Shown here: in pieces, positions 36,772 to 45,532 of the stretch
Layout of the letters: every line of letters begins with the position of its first letter
Position numbering within the stretch: position 1 is the first letter of the stretch
Source of the DNA: Filimonas sp.
GTDB lineage: Bacteria > Bacteroidota > Bacteroidia > Chitinophagales > Chitinophagaceae
Assembly: GCA_017306865.1 (NCBI GenBank)
Contig: JAFKHH010000011.1
Span: forward strand, 248,001 to 312,000
Length of the DNA stretch: 64,000 nt
Direction: 5' to 3'
Translations under genes and position numbers: made by a program
The notes under the pieces: generated by a model
The model's input: only the letters and a program-made list of their open reading frames with translations
The model's database searches: none
Told to the model about the DNA's origin: nothing

Positions 36772-37941
36772 ATGTCACACAAACGCGATTTTTACGAAAT
36801 ACTCGGAGTTAGCAAATCTGCTAGCGCGGACGAGATTAAAAAGTCTTACCGCAAGGTAGCGATGCAATATCACCCGGATCGTAATCCTGGCGACAAAGAA
36901 GCCGAAGAGAAATTTAAAGAAGCAGCAGAGGCTTACGAAGTATTAAGCGATGCAGATAAACGTGCTAAATACGATCGCTTTGGACATGCAGCATTCGGGC
37001 CAGGTATGGGCGGAGGTGGTCCCCGTGGTGGCGGTATGGATATGAACGATATCTTCAGCCAGTTCGGTGACATTTTTGGTGACGATATTTTTGGCAGTTT
37101 CTTTGGCGGCGGCGGACGTGGTGGTGCAAGGACAGGCAGGAGCAGGGGCGTTCGCGGAAGCAACTTGCGAGTGAAGATCAAGTTGAATTACGAAGAGATT
37201 GCGAAAGGTGTAACAAAGACCATTAAAGTAAAAAAATACGTCTCTTGTAATACATGCGGCGGCAGTGGTGCAAAAGATAAAAGCAGCATCCAGACTTGCA
37301 GCACTTGTGGCGGCAGCGGACAAGTAAGAAAAGTAACCAATACGTTCCTTGGACAAATGCAGACCGTTACAACTTGTCCTACCTGTAACGGAGAAGGATC
37401 TACCATTACAGCAAAATGCGGTTCTTGTAAAGGCGAAGGAAGAGTATATGGAGAGGAAATGGTATCCATAGATATTCCGGCAGGCGTACAGGAAGGCATG
37501 CAGCTAAGCATGAGCGGAAAAGGTAATGCAGGCGAACGCGGCGGCGCGCCGGGCGATCTGATCATCCTGATAGAAGAAGAAGCACATAAAGAATTAGTAC
37601 GTGAAGGATTGAACGTTGCGTACGAATTGCATATTTCTATAACAGATGCCGCATTCGGTACACAAGTGGAAGTGCCAACTATTGACGGACGTGCAAAAAT
37701 TAAAATACCGGCGGGCACACAGAGTGGTAAAATATTCCGCCTGAAAGGTAAAGGTTTCCCTGAAGTACAAGGTTACAGCAGGGGCGACCAACTGATACAT
37801 GTGAATGTATGGACACCGCAACACCTGACAAGTGAAGAAAAAGCAATGCTGGAAAAACTAGGTGCAAGTCCTAATTTCCAACCGCAGCCAGGCAAAAGCG
37901 AAAAAAGCTTTTTCGATAAAGTGAAAGAAGTATTTAGCTGA
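36772..37941 (+). CDS. dnaJ: Chaperone protein DnaJ
   Basis: 389 residues. J domain at 5-70 with the HPD motif at 34-36, a Gly-rich linker (about 76-125), then four CxxCxGxG zinc repeats ([32 protein letters not shown]; about 155-225) and the C-terminal client-binding domains with [18 protein letters not shown]. All features of a class I Hsp40 are intact. It stimulates DnaK ATPase and delivers clients. Confidence 0.97.
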   Translation: MSHKRDFYEILGVSKSASADEIKKSYRKVAMQYHPDRNPGDKEAEEKFKEAAEAYEVLSDADKRAKYDRFGHAAFGPGMGGGGPRGGGMDMNDIFSQFGDIFGDDIFGSFFGGGGRGGARTGRSRGVRGSNLRVKIKLNYEEIAKGVTKTIKVKKYVSCNTCGGSGAKDKSSIQTCSTCGGSGQVRKVTNTFLGQMQTVTTCPTCNGEGSTITAKCGSCKGEGRVYGEEMVSIDIPAGVQEGMQLSMSGKGNAGERGGAPGDLIILIEEEAHKELVREGLNVAYELHISITDAAFGTQVEVPTIDGRAKIKIPAGTQSGKIFRLKGKGFPEVQGYSRGDQLIHVNVWTPQHLTSEEKAMLEKLGASPNFQPQPGKSEKSFFDKVKEVFS

Positions 37942-37948
37942 GGCTAAA

Positions 37949-38015
37949 TTGTTATATAGTTAAATGGTCAAATTGTTGGGCTAACCAATAATTTGACCAT
38001 TTAACTATATAACAA
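37949..38015. repeat. Long palindrome, family B, with a perfect 25-bp stem
   Basis: Bases 37949-37973 (TTGTTATATAGTTAAATGGT plus CAAAT) are exactly complementary to 37991-38015, with a 17-base loop. Further B-like units run on to about 38040. It lies between convergent genes (dnaJ and the vWA gene). Confidence 0.85.
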
Positions 38016-38043
38016 TGTAACAATACAATCATTCAACAATTCA

Positions 38044-39822
38044 TCACTCCTCACTACCTTTCTTTTTCTTCTTATCTCCGCTATATATTTTTCTTGCTTT
38101 TTCTACAAGCGTAAGAAATTCTGTTTGTGCATAATCCGTTTTGTCTGCCGCTGCAGCGGCAAGGTTCCATACATCCGTGAATGTATAGCCCTGTGCAAAT
38201 TTTGATTGCTTTAATAATTCGCCGAACATGATTACGGCAGTTGTAAACCGCAGGTCAGGTTGGGCAGCCTCTATTCTTCCATAGTTGAACGGAACTTTGA
38301 TAGTCTGTGTTGTGTACTCAGATGCACCAGGTAATTTGTACTGCAACTTCATCATCGCATACTTACCGATGGTGATGATTGAGTCTGCAACGTTATTCGA
38401 TACCTTCTCATTTGGTTTTATTTCAAATACAGCCGTTAAGTCATGGCCTGTTCCCACTTCACCACCTTCCAGTTCGCTGCTGCTATCGTTCAGCGCATCG
38501 GATTTATTGTCGAAACCAATCAGCCTGTATTCTTTTACAAACGTAGGATTAAACTGTATGCTCAGGAAAGCATCGTTTGCTACTGCATACATCGTTTTTG
38601 TAAACTCTTTTACCAATACCTTTTCTGCTTCCTGCAAGTTATCGAGATAAGCAAAATTGCCATTGCCCTTCTTTGCCAGTGTCTCCAGTTTACTGTCCTT
38701 ATAATTGCCCATACCCACTCCAAGGCAAGTAAGGAATATACCAGATTGTCTTTGCTGAACGATCAGGTCTTCTAATTCTTTTTCTGTTGTCTGCCCCACA
38801 TTAAAGTCGCCGTCTGTAGCCAGTATTACCCGGTTGTTCCCATTCTTATTAAATGCTTTCGCCGCCAATTTATACGTCATTCTTATTGCGGCTTCGCCGG
38901 GAGTGGAGCCACTTGCCACCATGTTTTCAATCGCACTGTTTATCTTATTCTTATCGCCACCAGACGTAGGCTGTAGTAATACGCCAACATCACCGCCATA
39001 TATTACAATAGCCACGCTATCCTTATCCCGCAGGTTTTGTACTAACAATTTTAAACCCGATTTTACCAAAGGCAAACGGTTAGGCTTATCCATAGAACCC
39101 GATACATCTATCAGGAAAATAAGATTAGTAGGAGGTAGTTGTTCCAGGTTTAATTTAGGAGCCTGCAGGTGTACAAACAATAATTGATTCTCCCTGTTCC
39201 AGGGCGTAGACGTTACTTCTGTTGTACATGTAAAACTATTGGTAGATGTATTGGTATTATTTCCAAAATCAAAATAGTTCAGCATTTCCTCTATGCGTAC
39301 TGCATCGGGGGGAACGCGATAACCCATGTTCAGAAAGCGCCGGATATTACTGTAAGACGCACGGTCTATATTGAGCGCAAAACCTGTTTCTGAGAAAGTA
39401 GATGTTTCTATAAACTCATTCTCCACCTGGTTATTGTAACTCTCATTCGTAGAGAAATTGTAATGCTGGTCCTGGTTGATCAGGTTCTTGGTAAAAGAAG
39501 CTAACCTGTGCTTATACAAGCTGGCAGTTGCGGGTAGCATCTTCATTACCAGCCGTTGAAATTTATTGGTCTCAACTGCTGTTCGCAATGTTTCATATCC
39601 ATCCAACAATAAAGTAATAGTATCTATAGCACGTGAAGTAGGAATGCCGAATGAGCCACTGTTGCCAGATGTAAAAGGGTAAGTGCCTTTTGAACAAAGA
39701 AGGATGCGGACGTTTTGCAGGATGTTATTTTTTTCATCGCGTACTTCGCCCCGCAGGTAATATTGAGCAGTTATATCCTGGCTAAAATACAGTAGTAATA
39801 TGGCAAGCGCTAGCTGTTTCAA
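38044..39822 (-). CDS. von Willebrand factor A domain protein, YfbK-like, exported
   Basis: 592 residues, starting with TTG; the next Met is far downstream and the signal peptide KQLALAILLLYFSQDITAQ needs this start. After it comes a carboxypeptidase-regulatory-like beta domain (about 22-95), the YfbK-type N-terminal region (FALNIDRASYSNIRRFLNMG, YFDFGNN), and a vWA domain with the MIDAS motif DVSGS near 238-242, with ATDGDFNVG further on. The C-terminal DUF3520-type region ends with a basic KKKKKGSEE tail. It probably mediates metal-dependent protein binding in the periplasm or at the surface; its partner is unknown. Confidence 0.88.
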   Translation of the reverse strand: MKQLALAILLLYFSQDITAQYYLRGEVRDEKNNILQNVRILLCSKGTYPFTSGNSGSFGIPTSRAIDTITLLLDGYETLRTAVETNKFQRLVMKMLPATASLYKHRLASFTKNLINQDQHYNFSTNESYNNQVENEFIETSTFSETGFALNIDRASYSNIRRFLNMGYRVPPDAVRIEEMLNYFDFGNNTNTSTNSFTCTTEVTSTPWNRENQLLFVHLQAPKLNLEQLPPTNLIFLIDVSGSMDKPNRLPLVKSGLKLLVQNLRDKDSVAIVIYGGDVGVLLQPTSGGDKNKINSAIENMVASGSTPGEAAIRMTYKLAAKAFNKNGNNRVILATDGDFNVGQTTEKELEDLIVQQRQSGIFLTCLGVGMGNYKDSKLETLAKKGNGNFAYLDNLQEAEKVLVKEFTKTMYAVANDAFLSIQFNPTFVKEYRLIGFDNKSDALNDSSSELEGGEVGTGHDLTAVFEIKPNEKVSNNVADSIITIGKYAMMKLQYKLPGASEYTTQTIKVPFNYGRIEAAQPDLRFTTAVIMFGELLKQSKFAQGYTFTDVWNLAAAAADKTDYAQTEFLTLVEKARKIYSGDKKKKKGSEE

Positions 39823-40005
39823 TTGGGCCGTTCTGTAAGATTAATTATTCCTAAGCCCGTTAGCAGCGTACACAGTTTTCTAAAAAACTGCATACAAGAC
39901 ATAGGGGCATAGTATAGTATGCTTTGTAAATTAATACTTTAAGCTTGCCCAAACATACAAAAGACTGTAAAAAATAGCTAATTGCGCCGCGAAAACACCC
40001 AGACC

Positions 40006-40551
40006 TTAGGCTTTTTCCTCATGCAGTTGGTAGATTTCTTTCAAATTTCGCCCCAAACCGTCATAGTCAAGACCATAGCCAACTACAAATTTGTTAGGGA
40101 TAGCAAAGCAACAATAATCTATGTGTACAGGCATTACTGTAGCTTCCGGTTTGTGTAGCAATACTGCTATTTTGAGAGAAGAAGGTTGTTGATTATGTAT
40201 CTGGGGAAGAAATTCATTCAGCGTTTTACCTGTATCTATAATGTCTTCTACAATGATCACATCCCTGCCCGCAATATCTGTATCAAGGCCAATAGCCGTA
40301 ATAACTTGTCCTGAAGATTTTGTGCCCTTATATGACGCCAGCTTTATAAAGCAGATCTCGGCATCAATAGTCAGATGTTTGAAAAGATCAGAAGCAAACA
40401 TGAAAGAGCCGTTCAGGATAGCAATAAACAACGGTTTTTTACCTGCATAATCCCTGTTGATATTCGCAGCCAGTTCCTTTATTTTTTCCTGGATAGAGGC
40501 TTCGGACAGGTATGGTGTAAACTGCTTATCGTGAACTTTGATCAAAGACAT
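40006..40551 (-). CDS. hpt: Hypoxanthine phosphoribosyltransferase
   Basis: 181 residues. The PRPP-binding motif is VEDIIDTGKT at 101-110, and the FVVGYGLDYDGLGRNL segment near the C-terminus is typical of HPRT. It salvages hypoxanthine (and guanine) to the monophosphate. It lies 78 bases downstream-facing from the glucosaminidase gene stop, so the two minus-strand units are separated by the family G hairpin. Confidence 0.94.
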   Translation of the reverse strand: MSLIKVHDKQFTPYLSEASIQEKIKELAANINRDYAGKKPLFIAILNGSFMFASDLFKHLTIDAEICFIKLASYKGTKSSGQVITAIGLDTDIAGRDVIIVEDIIDTGKTLNEFLPQIHNQQPSSLKIAVLLHKPEATVMPVHIDYCCFAIPNKFVVGYGLDYDGLGRNLKEIYQLHEEKA

Positions 40552-40556
40552 ATATG

Positions 40557-40632
40557 ATAGTTTAAACGTTTCAATGTTTACAAGTTTCCATGTCTCAAAT
40601 GAAACGATGAAACTTTTGCAACTTTGAAACTA
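40557..40632. repeat. Long imperfect palindrome, family G
   Basis: TAGTTTAAACGTTTCAATGT (from 40558) and following GTTTC units pair with a right arm ending AACTTTTGCAACTTTGAAAC and TA (to 40632). Both arms are tandems of GTTTCAA(A/T) words. It sits between two minus-strand genes. No other copy is in the window. Confidence 0.65.
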
Positions 40633-41793
40633 TTTCGTAGAAGCCTGCAAGTTATTAGAAATAAGTTTAGGAGTAACAGGGGAGTTGCTTCTAAGATATA
40701 TTTTTTCGCCATTCACAGCTTGTCTGCCCTTAGGTACGCGGTTAAACTCCAACAGGCTTTCCAGTTTTATCCCCTCTGTTTGAGAGATGCTTTCCATTGT
40801 TTCGCCTGGTTTTACAATATGGAAATCAGTATTGCCCTTTTTAGGTTTTTTCTCCAGGTACACAAGCTGCCCGCTTTCTAAAATATCAGCGCGTACATCC
40901 AGCACATCGTTGAACGAAAGCAATTTTGAGTAAGTAACATTATGATTGTTTGCCAGCGCCAGTAATGAAGTGCCGGCCTCTGCATACACTACTCTTGTAT
41001 CGTTAATAGCAAAGACTCCCGTAGGATAGCCAGGCGCTGCTACTTTAGTCTGCGCAATGAAGGTTGCGTTGCCGTTTGCGGCAGGCTTAACAGGGCTTTC
41101 CTCCGGTATAGTTGCGCTTACTGTTGGCTTGTTGTCATCTGCCTTAGGTGCAGGCATTACTACTGTGGTAGATACCTGTGTGGTTGGAGCGGAAGCCTTA
41201 GCGACAGCCTGCTCCTGTTGCGTATTGGCAGAGCTAGTGTTCGCCGCTAATACCGGTGCATTATTCTCCGGTACATAATTTTTATTCAGTGCTGTCAGTG
41301 TATATTGTTGCAGGTTATAATCTACGATCAGTTTGATCAGCATATCTGCGTACTTCTTTTCCGTAGCATATCCTGCTTTTTTCAAACCTGTAGCCCAACC
41401 GCGGTAGTCCGTAGGGTCTAGTTGAAACAGGAACGTATAGTAAGGTCTGTTCTTCAAAAAGTCGGAGTGGTCACGGTAAGATTCTTCCGCTGTAGGATAC
41501 ACGCGGAAACATTCACCCTTCTCATCATCATCATGGTATGTTTTTTCACCCGTCCACTCAGTTTTACACTTAATACCAAAGTGATTATTAGAACGCTTCA
41601 CCAGGTCGCTCTGGCCTGATTGGGATTCCAAAATACCCTGGGCAAGTGTTATAGATGCAGGCACACCTGTCCTGATCATTTCCCTGATAGCTATCTGCTG
41701 ATAGCTGTTGATGTACTGCTGTACAACATCCTTCTGGGCCTTTCCGGCGAGGGCAATCAATGAGATACCCGCTAATAAAAAAAATCGCTTCAT
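40630..41793 (-). CDS. Exported glucosaminidase (FlgJ-type) with two LysM domains
   Basis: 387 residues with a signal peptide ending ALAGKAQ. The glucosaminidase domain (about 25-165) has the catalytic Glu56 in LAQGILESQSGQSDL and the SNNHFGIKC segment. A Pro/Ala/Thr-rich linker (about 190-255) leads to two LysM modules (VVYAEAGTSLLALANNHNVT, and FHIVKPGETMESISQTEGIK), which bind peptidoglycan. It cuts the glycan strand in wall remodelling. Its start codon overlaps the O-methyltransferase stop by one base. Confidence 0.92.
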   Translation of the reverse strand: MKRFFLLAGISLIALAGKAQKDVVQQYINSYQQIAIREMIRTGVPASITLAQGILESQSGQSDLVKRSNNHFGIKCKTEWTGEKTYHDDDEKGECFRVYPTAEESYRDHSDFLKNRPYYTFLFQLDPTDYRGWATGLKKAGYATEKKYADMLIKLIVDYNLQQYTLTALNKNYVPENNAPVLAANTSSANTQQEQAVAKASAPTTQVSTTVVMPAPKADDNKPTVSATIPEESPVKPAANGNATFIAQTKVAAPGYPTGVFAINDTRVVYAEAGTSLLALANNHNVTYSKLLSFNDVLDVRADILESGQLVYLEKKPKKGNTDFHIVKPGETMESISQTEGIKLESLLEFNRVPKGRQAVNGEKIYLRSNSPVTPKLISNNLQASTK

Positions 41794-42434
41794 CAGTTTT
41801 TCTTTTTTATGAGCATTAAACCATCCCTGACTGTCAAAAAAACCTGTTCAGTTCTCTCGTCCGCAGCAACGTGCTTATTAAATGCATCAATGGCTTTAGC
41901 GCTTTTCCCTTTTACCGGGTCTTCTAAAACCTGTCCGTGAAATAATACGTTATCGGCTATTATAAACCCGTTATCGCTTAAACGGGGCAGCACCATTTCA
42001 TAATAGTCAATATAGCTTACTTTGTCGGCATCAATAAAAACGATGTCCCACAAATAGGGTAGTGTTGGAATAATATCGGTGGCTTTGCCGCAATGCAAAA
42101 GTATCTTATCCTGTAATTGCGCAGCTTTAAAATTTTCTTTAGATAGTTCCGCGTCTTCTTCTTTTATCTCTATTGTGTGTAATTCCCCGTCCTTTTGTAA
42201 CCCTTCTGCAAGGCAAATGGCGCTGTAGCCTGTAAATGTTCCAATCTCCAAAACGTAACGTGGGCGTACAATATTGCTGATGAAGGAGAGAAATTTGCCT
42301 TGCACATGACCGCTAAGCATGTGTGGCTGGTCGTGGTTAGCGTAAGTATCTTCGTTAATCCCCTTTAAGACAGTGCTTTCAGGGGATGTAAATTCTGTTG
42401 CATATTTTTCTACTAATGTGTTAATTAGCTCCAT
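41793..42434 (-). CDS. Class I SAM-dependent O-methyltransferase
   Basis: 213 residues. The SAM-binding motif VLEIGTFTGYSAICLAEGL and the metal/substrate motifs DIVFIDADKVSYIDYYE and IIADNVLFHG place it in the caffeoyl-CoA/catechol O-methyltransferase family (methyltransferase_3). The substrate is unknown. It overlaps the symporter gene by 14 bases at its start and the glucosaminidase gene by 1 base at its end, so the three are translationally coupled. Confidence 0.9.
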   Translation of the reverse strand: MELINTLVEKYATEFTSPESTVLKGINEDTYANHDQPHMLSGHVQGKFLSFISNIVRPRYVLEIGTFTGYSAICLAEGLQKDGELHTIEIKEEDAELSKENFKAAQLQDKILLHCGKATDIIPTLPYLWDIVFIDADKVSYIDYYEMVLPRLSDNGFIIADNVLFHGQVLEDPVKGKSAKAIDAFNKHVAADERTEQVFLTVRDGLMLIKKKN

Positions 42435-43992
42435 CAGGCATTACATTTTTAGCAGGCTTGCTTAGTATCAGCAGCCCTATAAATGTCAGGAATCCGTTAA
42501 TGATCAATAATTCTATACCTATCTGGTAACCGCCAAACCAGCTCTTTGCATTATAGGACAGTATGTAAGACAATACCGGTGCAATAAGGCAAATAACTGT
42601 GATAGCTAGTGTATTTGGCAATGACTTCTTGGTAAAGATGCCAAATGCAAACAAACCTAACAGCGGTCCGTAAGTATAGCCCGCAAGATCGAGAATAATA
42701 TCTATAATACTATTGTTATTCAGCAGATAAAATACCATAATGCAGGCAAGGAAGACCACTGCAAAAGAAAGGTGCACCGTCAGGCGTAGTTTCTTTTTAC
42801 CCTTTTCATCCAGGTCTGTTCTGCGTTGAATGCCCAGCATATCTATACAAAAAGAAGACGTAAGCGCCGTTAAAGCGCCATCTGCACTAGGGAACAGGGC
42901 AGAGATTAAGGCAATGATGAAGATGACACCGATAGCAGGCGGAAGGAAGTCCAGCGCCACAGATGGGAACATTTTATCGCCTATCACATTCAGCATCGCT
43001 TCAGGATTATGTGGATTTGCAATGATCAGTTGTTTTACCATTTTACCATTTACCATTACATCAGTGTATTGTCCGCCCTTAGATGTAATGAACAGGTATA
43101 GCAAACCACCCAACATCAGGAACAGGAACAACACACCACACAGCACAACAGCCATCGTAATCACATTCTTTTGTGAGTCGCCCAGCTTTTTTACACTAAT
43201 ATTCTTTTGCATCATCTCCTGGTCAAGGCCCGTCATAGCAATGGTAATAAATGCACCGCCAATGATCTGCTTCAGGAAAAAGCCTTTACTATTAACATCT
43301 GTATTAAAAACATTCAAATACCCTTTTTGTTTCATTACACTCAACGCTTCTCCTCCGCTCATGTTCAGGTGGTGCAGGATATAGAATACACAAACGATCA
43401 GTCCCGTTACCATTAACGTAGTCTGCAGTGTATCTGTATAAACGATTGTTTTTACACCGCCCTCAAACGTGTACAACAAGATCATGATGAGAATAACAGA
43501 TGCTGTTACCACAAATGGTATTCCCATTTTATCTAAAATGAAGAATTGCAATACATTAATAACAAGGTACAACCTTGCTGTGGCGCCTACCGTACGGCTG
43601 ATAATAAAAAATAATGCCCCGGTTTTATAGGCCACCGTTCCAAACCTGTGTTGCAGGTAATTATAAATAGAGGTCAGGTTTAGCCTGTAATACAATGGCA
43701 GCAGTACAAACGCGATTACACAATAGCCAATGAGATAGCCAATGGTTACCTGCATGTAAGCAAAGCCTTTGAACGCATTGCCTGCTACATCGCCCACACC
43801 ACCGGGCACGCTTACAAATGTTACGCCGCTTAGCGATGTGCCGATCATGCCGAATGCAACCAGCATCCAGTTACTATTCTTGTTACCGATAAAAAAGGAG
43901 TCATTATTAGAGTGGCGCCCTGTGTACCAGGCAACAACCAGAAGAATTGCGAAATAGCCAATTACAAATGAGAATAGTAGTAATGATGACAT
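42421..43992 (-). CDS. Sodium:solute symporter family transporter
   Basis: 523 residues with about 13 membrane helices. The SSS-family pattern is clear: GNKNSNWMLVAFGMIGTSLSGVT near 36-58, then VPGGVGDVAGNAF, and ALFPSADGALTALTSSFCID, which resembles the second sodium-binding region. The substrate cannot be told from sequence. It is the first gene of the three-gene operon with the O-methyltransferase and glucosaminidase; a sialic acid or amino-sugar substrate would fit the last gene but this is speculation. Confidence 0.9.
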   Translation of the reverse strand: MSSLLLFSFVIGYFAILLVVAWYTGRHSNNDSFFIGNKNSNWMLVAFGMIGTSLSGVTFVSVPGGVGDVAGNAFKGFAYMQVTIGYLIGYCVIAFVLLPLYYRLNLTSIYNYLQHRFGTVAYKTGALFFIISRTVGATARLYLVINVLQFFILDKMGIPFVVTASVILIMILLYTFEGGVKTIVYTDTLQTTLMVTGLIVCVFYILHHLNMSGGEALSVMKQKGYLNVFNTDVNSKGFFLKQIIGGAFITIAMTGLDQEMMQKNISVKKLGDSQKNVITMAVVLCGVLFLFLMLGGLLYLFITSKGGQYTDVMVNGKMVKQLIIANPHNPEAMLNVIGDKMFPSVALDFLPPAIGVIFIIALISALFPSADGALTALTSSFCIDMLGIQRRTDLDEKGKKKLRLTVHLSFAVVFLACIMVFYLLNNNSIIDIILDLAGYTYGPLLGLFAFGIFTKKSLPNTLAITVICLIAPVLSYILSYNAKSWFGGYQIGIELLIINGFLTFIGLLILSKPAKNVMPDGAN

Positions 43993-44215
43993 GTTGATCT
44001 ATCTATTAGTAGGGTAATGCAATCTGTTAAAGAACAAATATCAGGATAATATGGTTATGAAAACCTGCATAGACGAATAGAACACGGAAAATCTTGCAAA
44101 AAAGACAGTTTTTTTGCGGATTGATGCGGAAATTGGCGGGTTTTTATTGAATAGAGATTAGTACTTAACCAGTTATCCGGCAACTTGTAACCGCTAACCT
44201 TCTTATTTTCGCAGC
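43993..44215. promoter_or_regulatory. Divergent promoter region
   Basis: The 223-base gap between the minus-strand symporter operon and the plus-strand LOG gene has no long palindrome. TATTTTCG at 44204-44211 resembles the -7 box with C in the TTTG position and ends 4 bases before the LOG start codon, suggesting a leaderless or nearly leaderless transcript. Confidence 0.35.
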
Positions 44216-44758
44216 ATGAAATATAAAAGCGTAGCGGTTTTCTGTGGTTCAAAGTCCGGGAATGATCCGCTGTATGAGCAACATGCAAATGAATTGGGAA
44301 GTGCGTTGGCGGAGAATGGAATTTCACTGGTGTATGGTGGTGGTAATAAAGGCATTATGGGCGCGGTAGCCAATGCTGTTTTACAGAAAGGTGGAAAGGC
44401 AATCGGTGTAATGCCGGAGGTGCTGGTAGAGTGGGAGCAGCAACATGAGAATCTAACGGAATTACATATTGTAAAAGACATGCACATACGCAAACGCATG
44501 ATGTATGACCTGAGCGATGCCGTAATAGTATTACCGGGTGGTTATGGTACGATGGATGAGCTGTTTGAGGTAATTACGTGGAATGTACTGTCTATCCACA
44601 ACAAGAAAATAATCATGCTGAACTCAGCCGGTTACTATACACAACTGATCAGTCACGTAAATTATATGCAGGCGCATGGCTTCCTGTACGAAAACTGGAC
44701 GGAACGGATAACCATGTGTAATACGCCGTATGAGATAGTGAATGAGCATTTGAAATGA
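44216..44758 (+). CDS. LOG-family nucleotide phosphoribohydrolase
   Basis: 180 residues. The Rossmann-fold start VAVFCGSKSGNDP and the signature PGGYGTMDE (107-115) identify the LOG/TIGR00730 family. Members remove the ribose 5'-monophosphate from cytokinin nucleotides or from purine monophosphates such as AMP. The last codons (L-K-stop) lie in the first unit of a family A palindrome, so the repeat forms the end of the gene. Confidence 0.92.
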   Translation: MKYKSVAVFCGSKSGNDPLYEQHANELGSALAENGISLVYGGGNKGIMGAVANAVLQKGGKAIGVMPEVLVEWEQQHENLTELHIVKDMHIRKRMMYDLSDAVIVLPGGYGTMDELFEVITWNVLSIHNKKIIMLNSAGYYTQLISHVNYMQAHGFLYENWTERITMCNTPYEIVNEHLK

Positions 44759-44834
44759 TTTGAAATTTGAGATTTGAAATTTCAAATTCATTCTGCATCG
44801 CCAATCTTAAATTTAAAATTTCAAATCTCAAATC
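44750..44834. repeat. Long palindrome, family A (copy 3), overlapping a stop codon
   Basis: TGATTTGAAATTTGAGATTT and GAAATTT (44756-44782) pairs with ATTTAAAATTTCAAATCTCA and AATCA (to 44834). The first TGA of the left arm is the stop codon of the LOG gene; an additional ATTTGAAA unit precedes it inside the coding region. The element ends 3 bases before the stop codon of the convergent gene. Confidence 0.8.
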
Positions 44835-44837
44835 ATC

Positions 44838-45449
44838 CTATCTATTCCCATGCAGGTAAATGTTGAAACCTGCTCTCAGGATAGGAATAAAACTTCCATC
44901 ATAACCACGATATGGGGAGTTGGGATCTTTATTTACGTCAAACAGTAAAGCTGTATAGAAACTCGCTTTACCTACTATTCTTTGCGAATAGCCAACACCT
45001 GCCAGGATGCTAGGAGCGCCAACTGTTGTTTTGGAAGAGGCGCCGTTACCCGTCTTCAGAGTATAGCTCATCCAGTTATATTCCGGCTGAACCTGTAAGA
45101 AGATAAAAGGAATGGGGTACACACGGGCAAACACGCCACCACCGTAGTTAAAGCTGTTTTGTGTGTTACCGTAATAATCCTTTAAAGATTGATAGTTGAT
45201 ATTAACTGCAAGACCAGCGTCAATCCACTGGGAAAAGCTATAGCCTACTTCCGGGGTGCCGCCTGCATTGAAGTAGCCGCTACCAAAACCGAGGCTGACA
45301 GCGCCACCAAGGAAAATGTTATTCGAACTAAATCCACTTGTTCCCGTGTTTTCCTGGTAAGTAGCGGGGGCTAGGCGTTGAGCCGATAACGTACCTGCAC
45401 AAAGTACAATTATCAGCGAGGTAAAGATGTGCTTGACCATTCTTTTCAT
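44838..45449 (-). CDS. Small outer-membrane beta-barrel protein
   Basis: 203 residues from the ATG at 45449 (KRMVKHIFTSLIIV), where a signal peptide ending GTLSAQ begins. The mature part alternates aromatic and polar residues with Gly turns (GGAVSLGFGSGYFN, GGGVFARVYPIPFIF, ILRAGFNIYL), as in 8-stranded barrels. It has no assigned function. The frame is open further upstream to 45497 but crosses a terminator hairpin, so the shorter start is used. Confidence 0.75.
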   Translation of the reverse strand: MKRMVKHIFTSLIIVLCAGTLSAQRLAPATYQENTGTSGFSSNNIFLGGAVSLGFGSGYFNAGGTPEVGYSFSQWIDAGLAVNINYQSLKDYYGNTQNSFNYGGGVFARVYPIPFIFLQVQPEYNWMSYTLKTGNGASSKTTVGAPSILAGVGYSQRIVGKASFYTALLFDVNKDPNSPYRGYDGSFIPILRAGFNIYLHGNR

Positions 45450-45470
45450 TTTACTGGAGGTATATAAAAA

Positions 45471-45509
45471 TAAGAACGTATAAGTTAAGAATAACATTAT
45501 ACGTTCTTA
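45471..45509 (-). terminator. Intrinsic terminator after the GlcD-type oxidase gene
   Basis: TAAGAACGTATAA (45471-45483) pairs perfectly with TTATACGTTCTTA (45497-45509). On the minus strand the hairpin is followed by a run of T (TTTTTATA), so it ends transcription from the upstream minus-strand gene. Confidence 0.75.
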
Positions 45510-45532
45510 TATATTAATAACAAATTAGCGAA

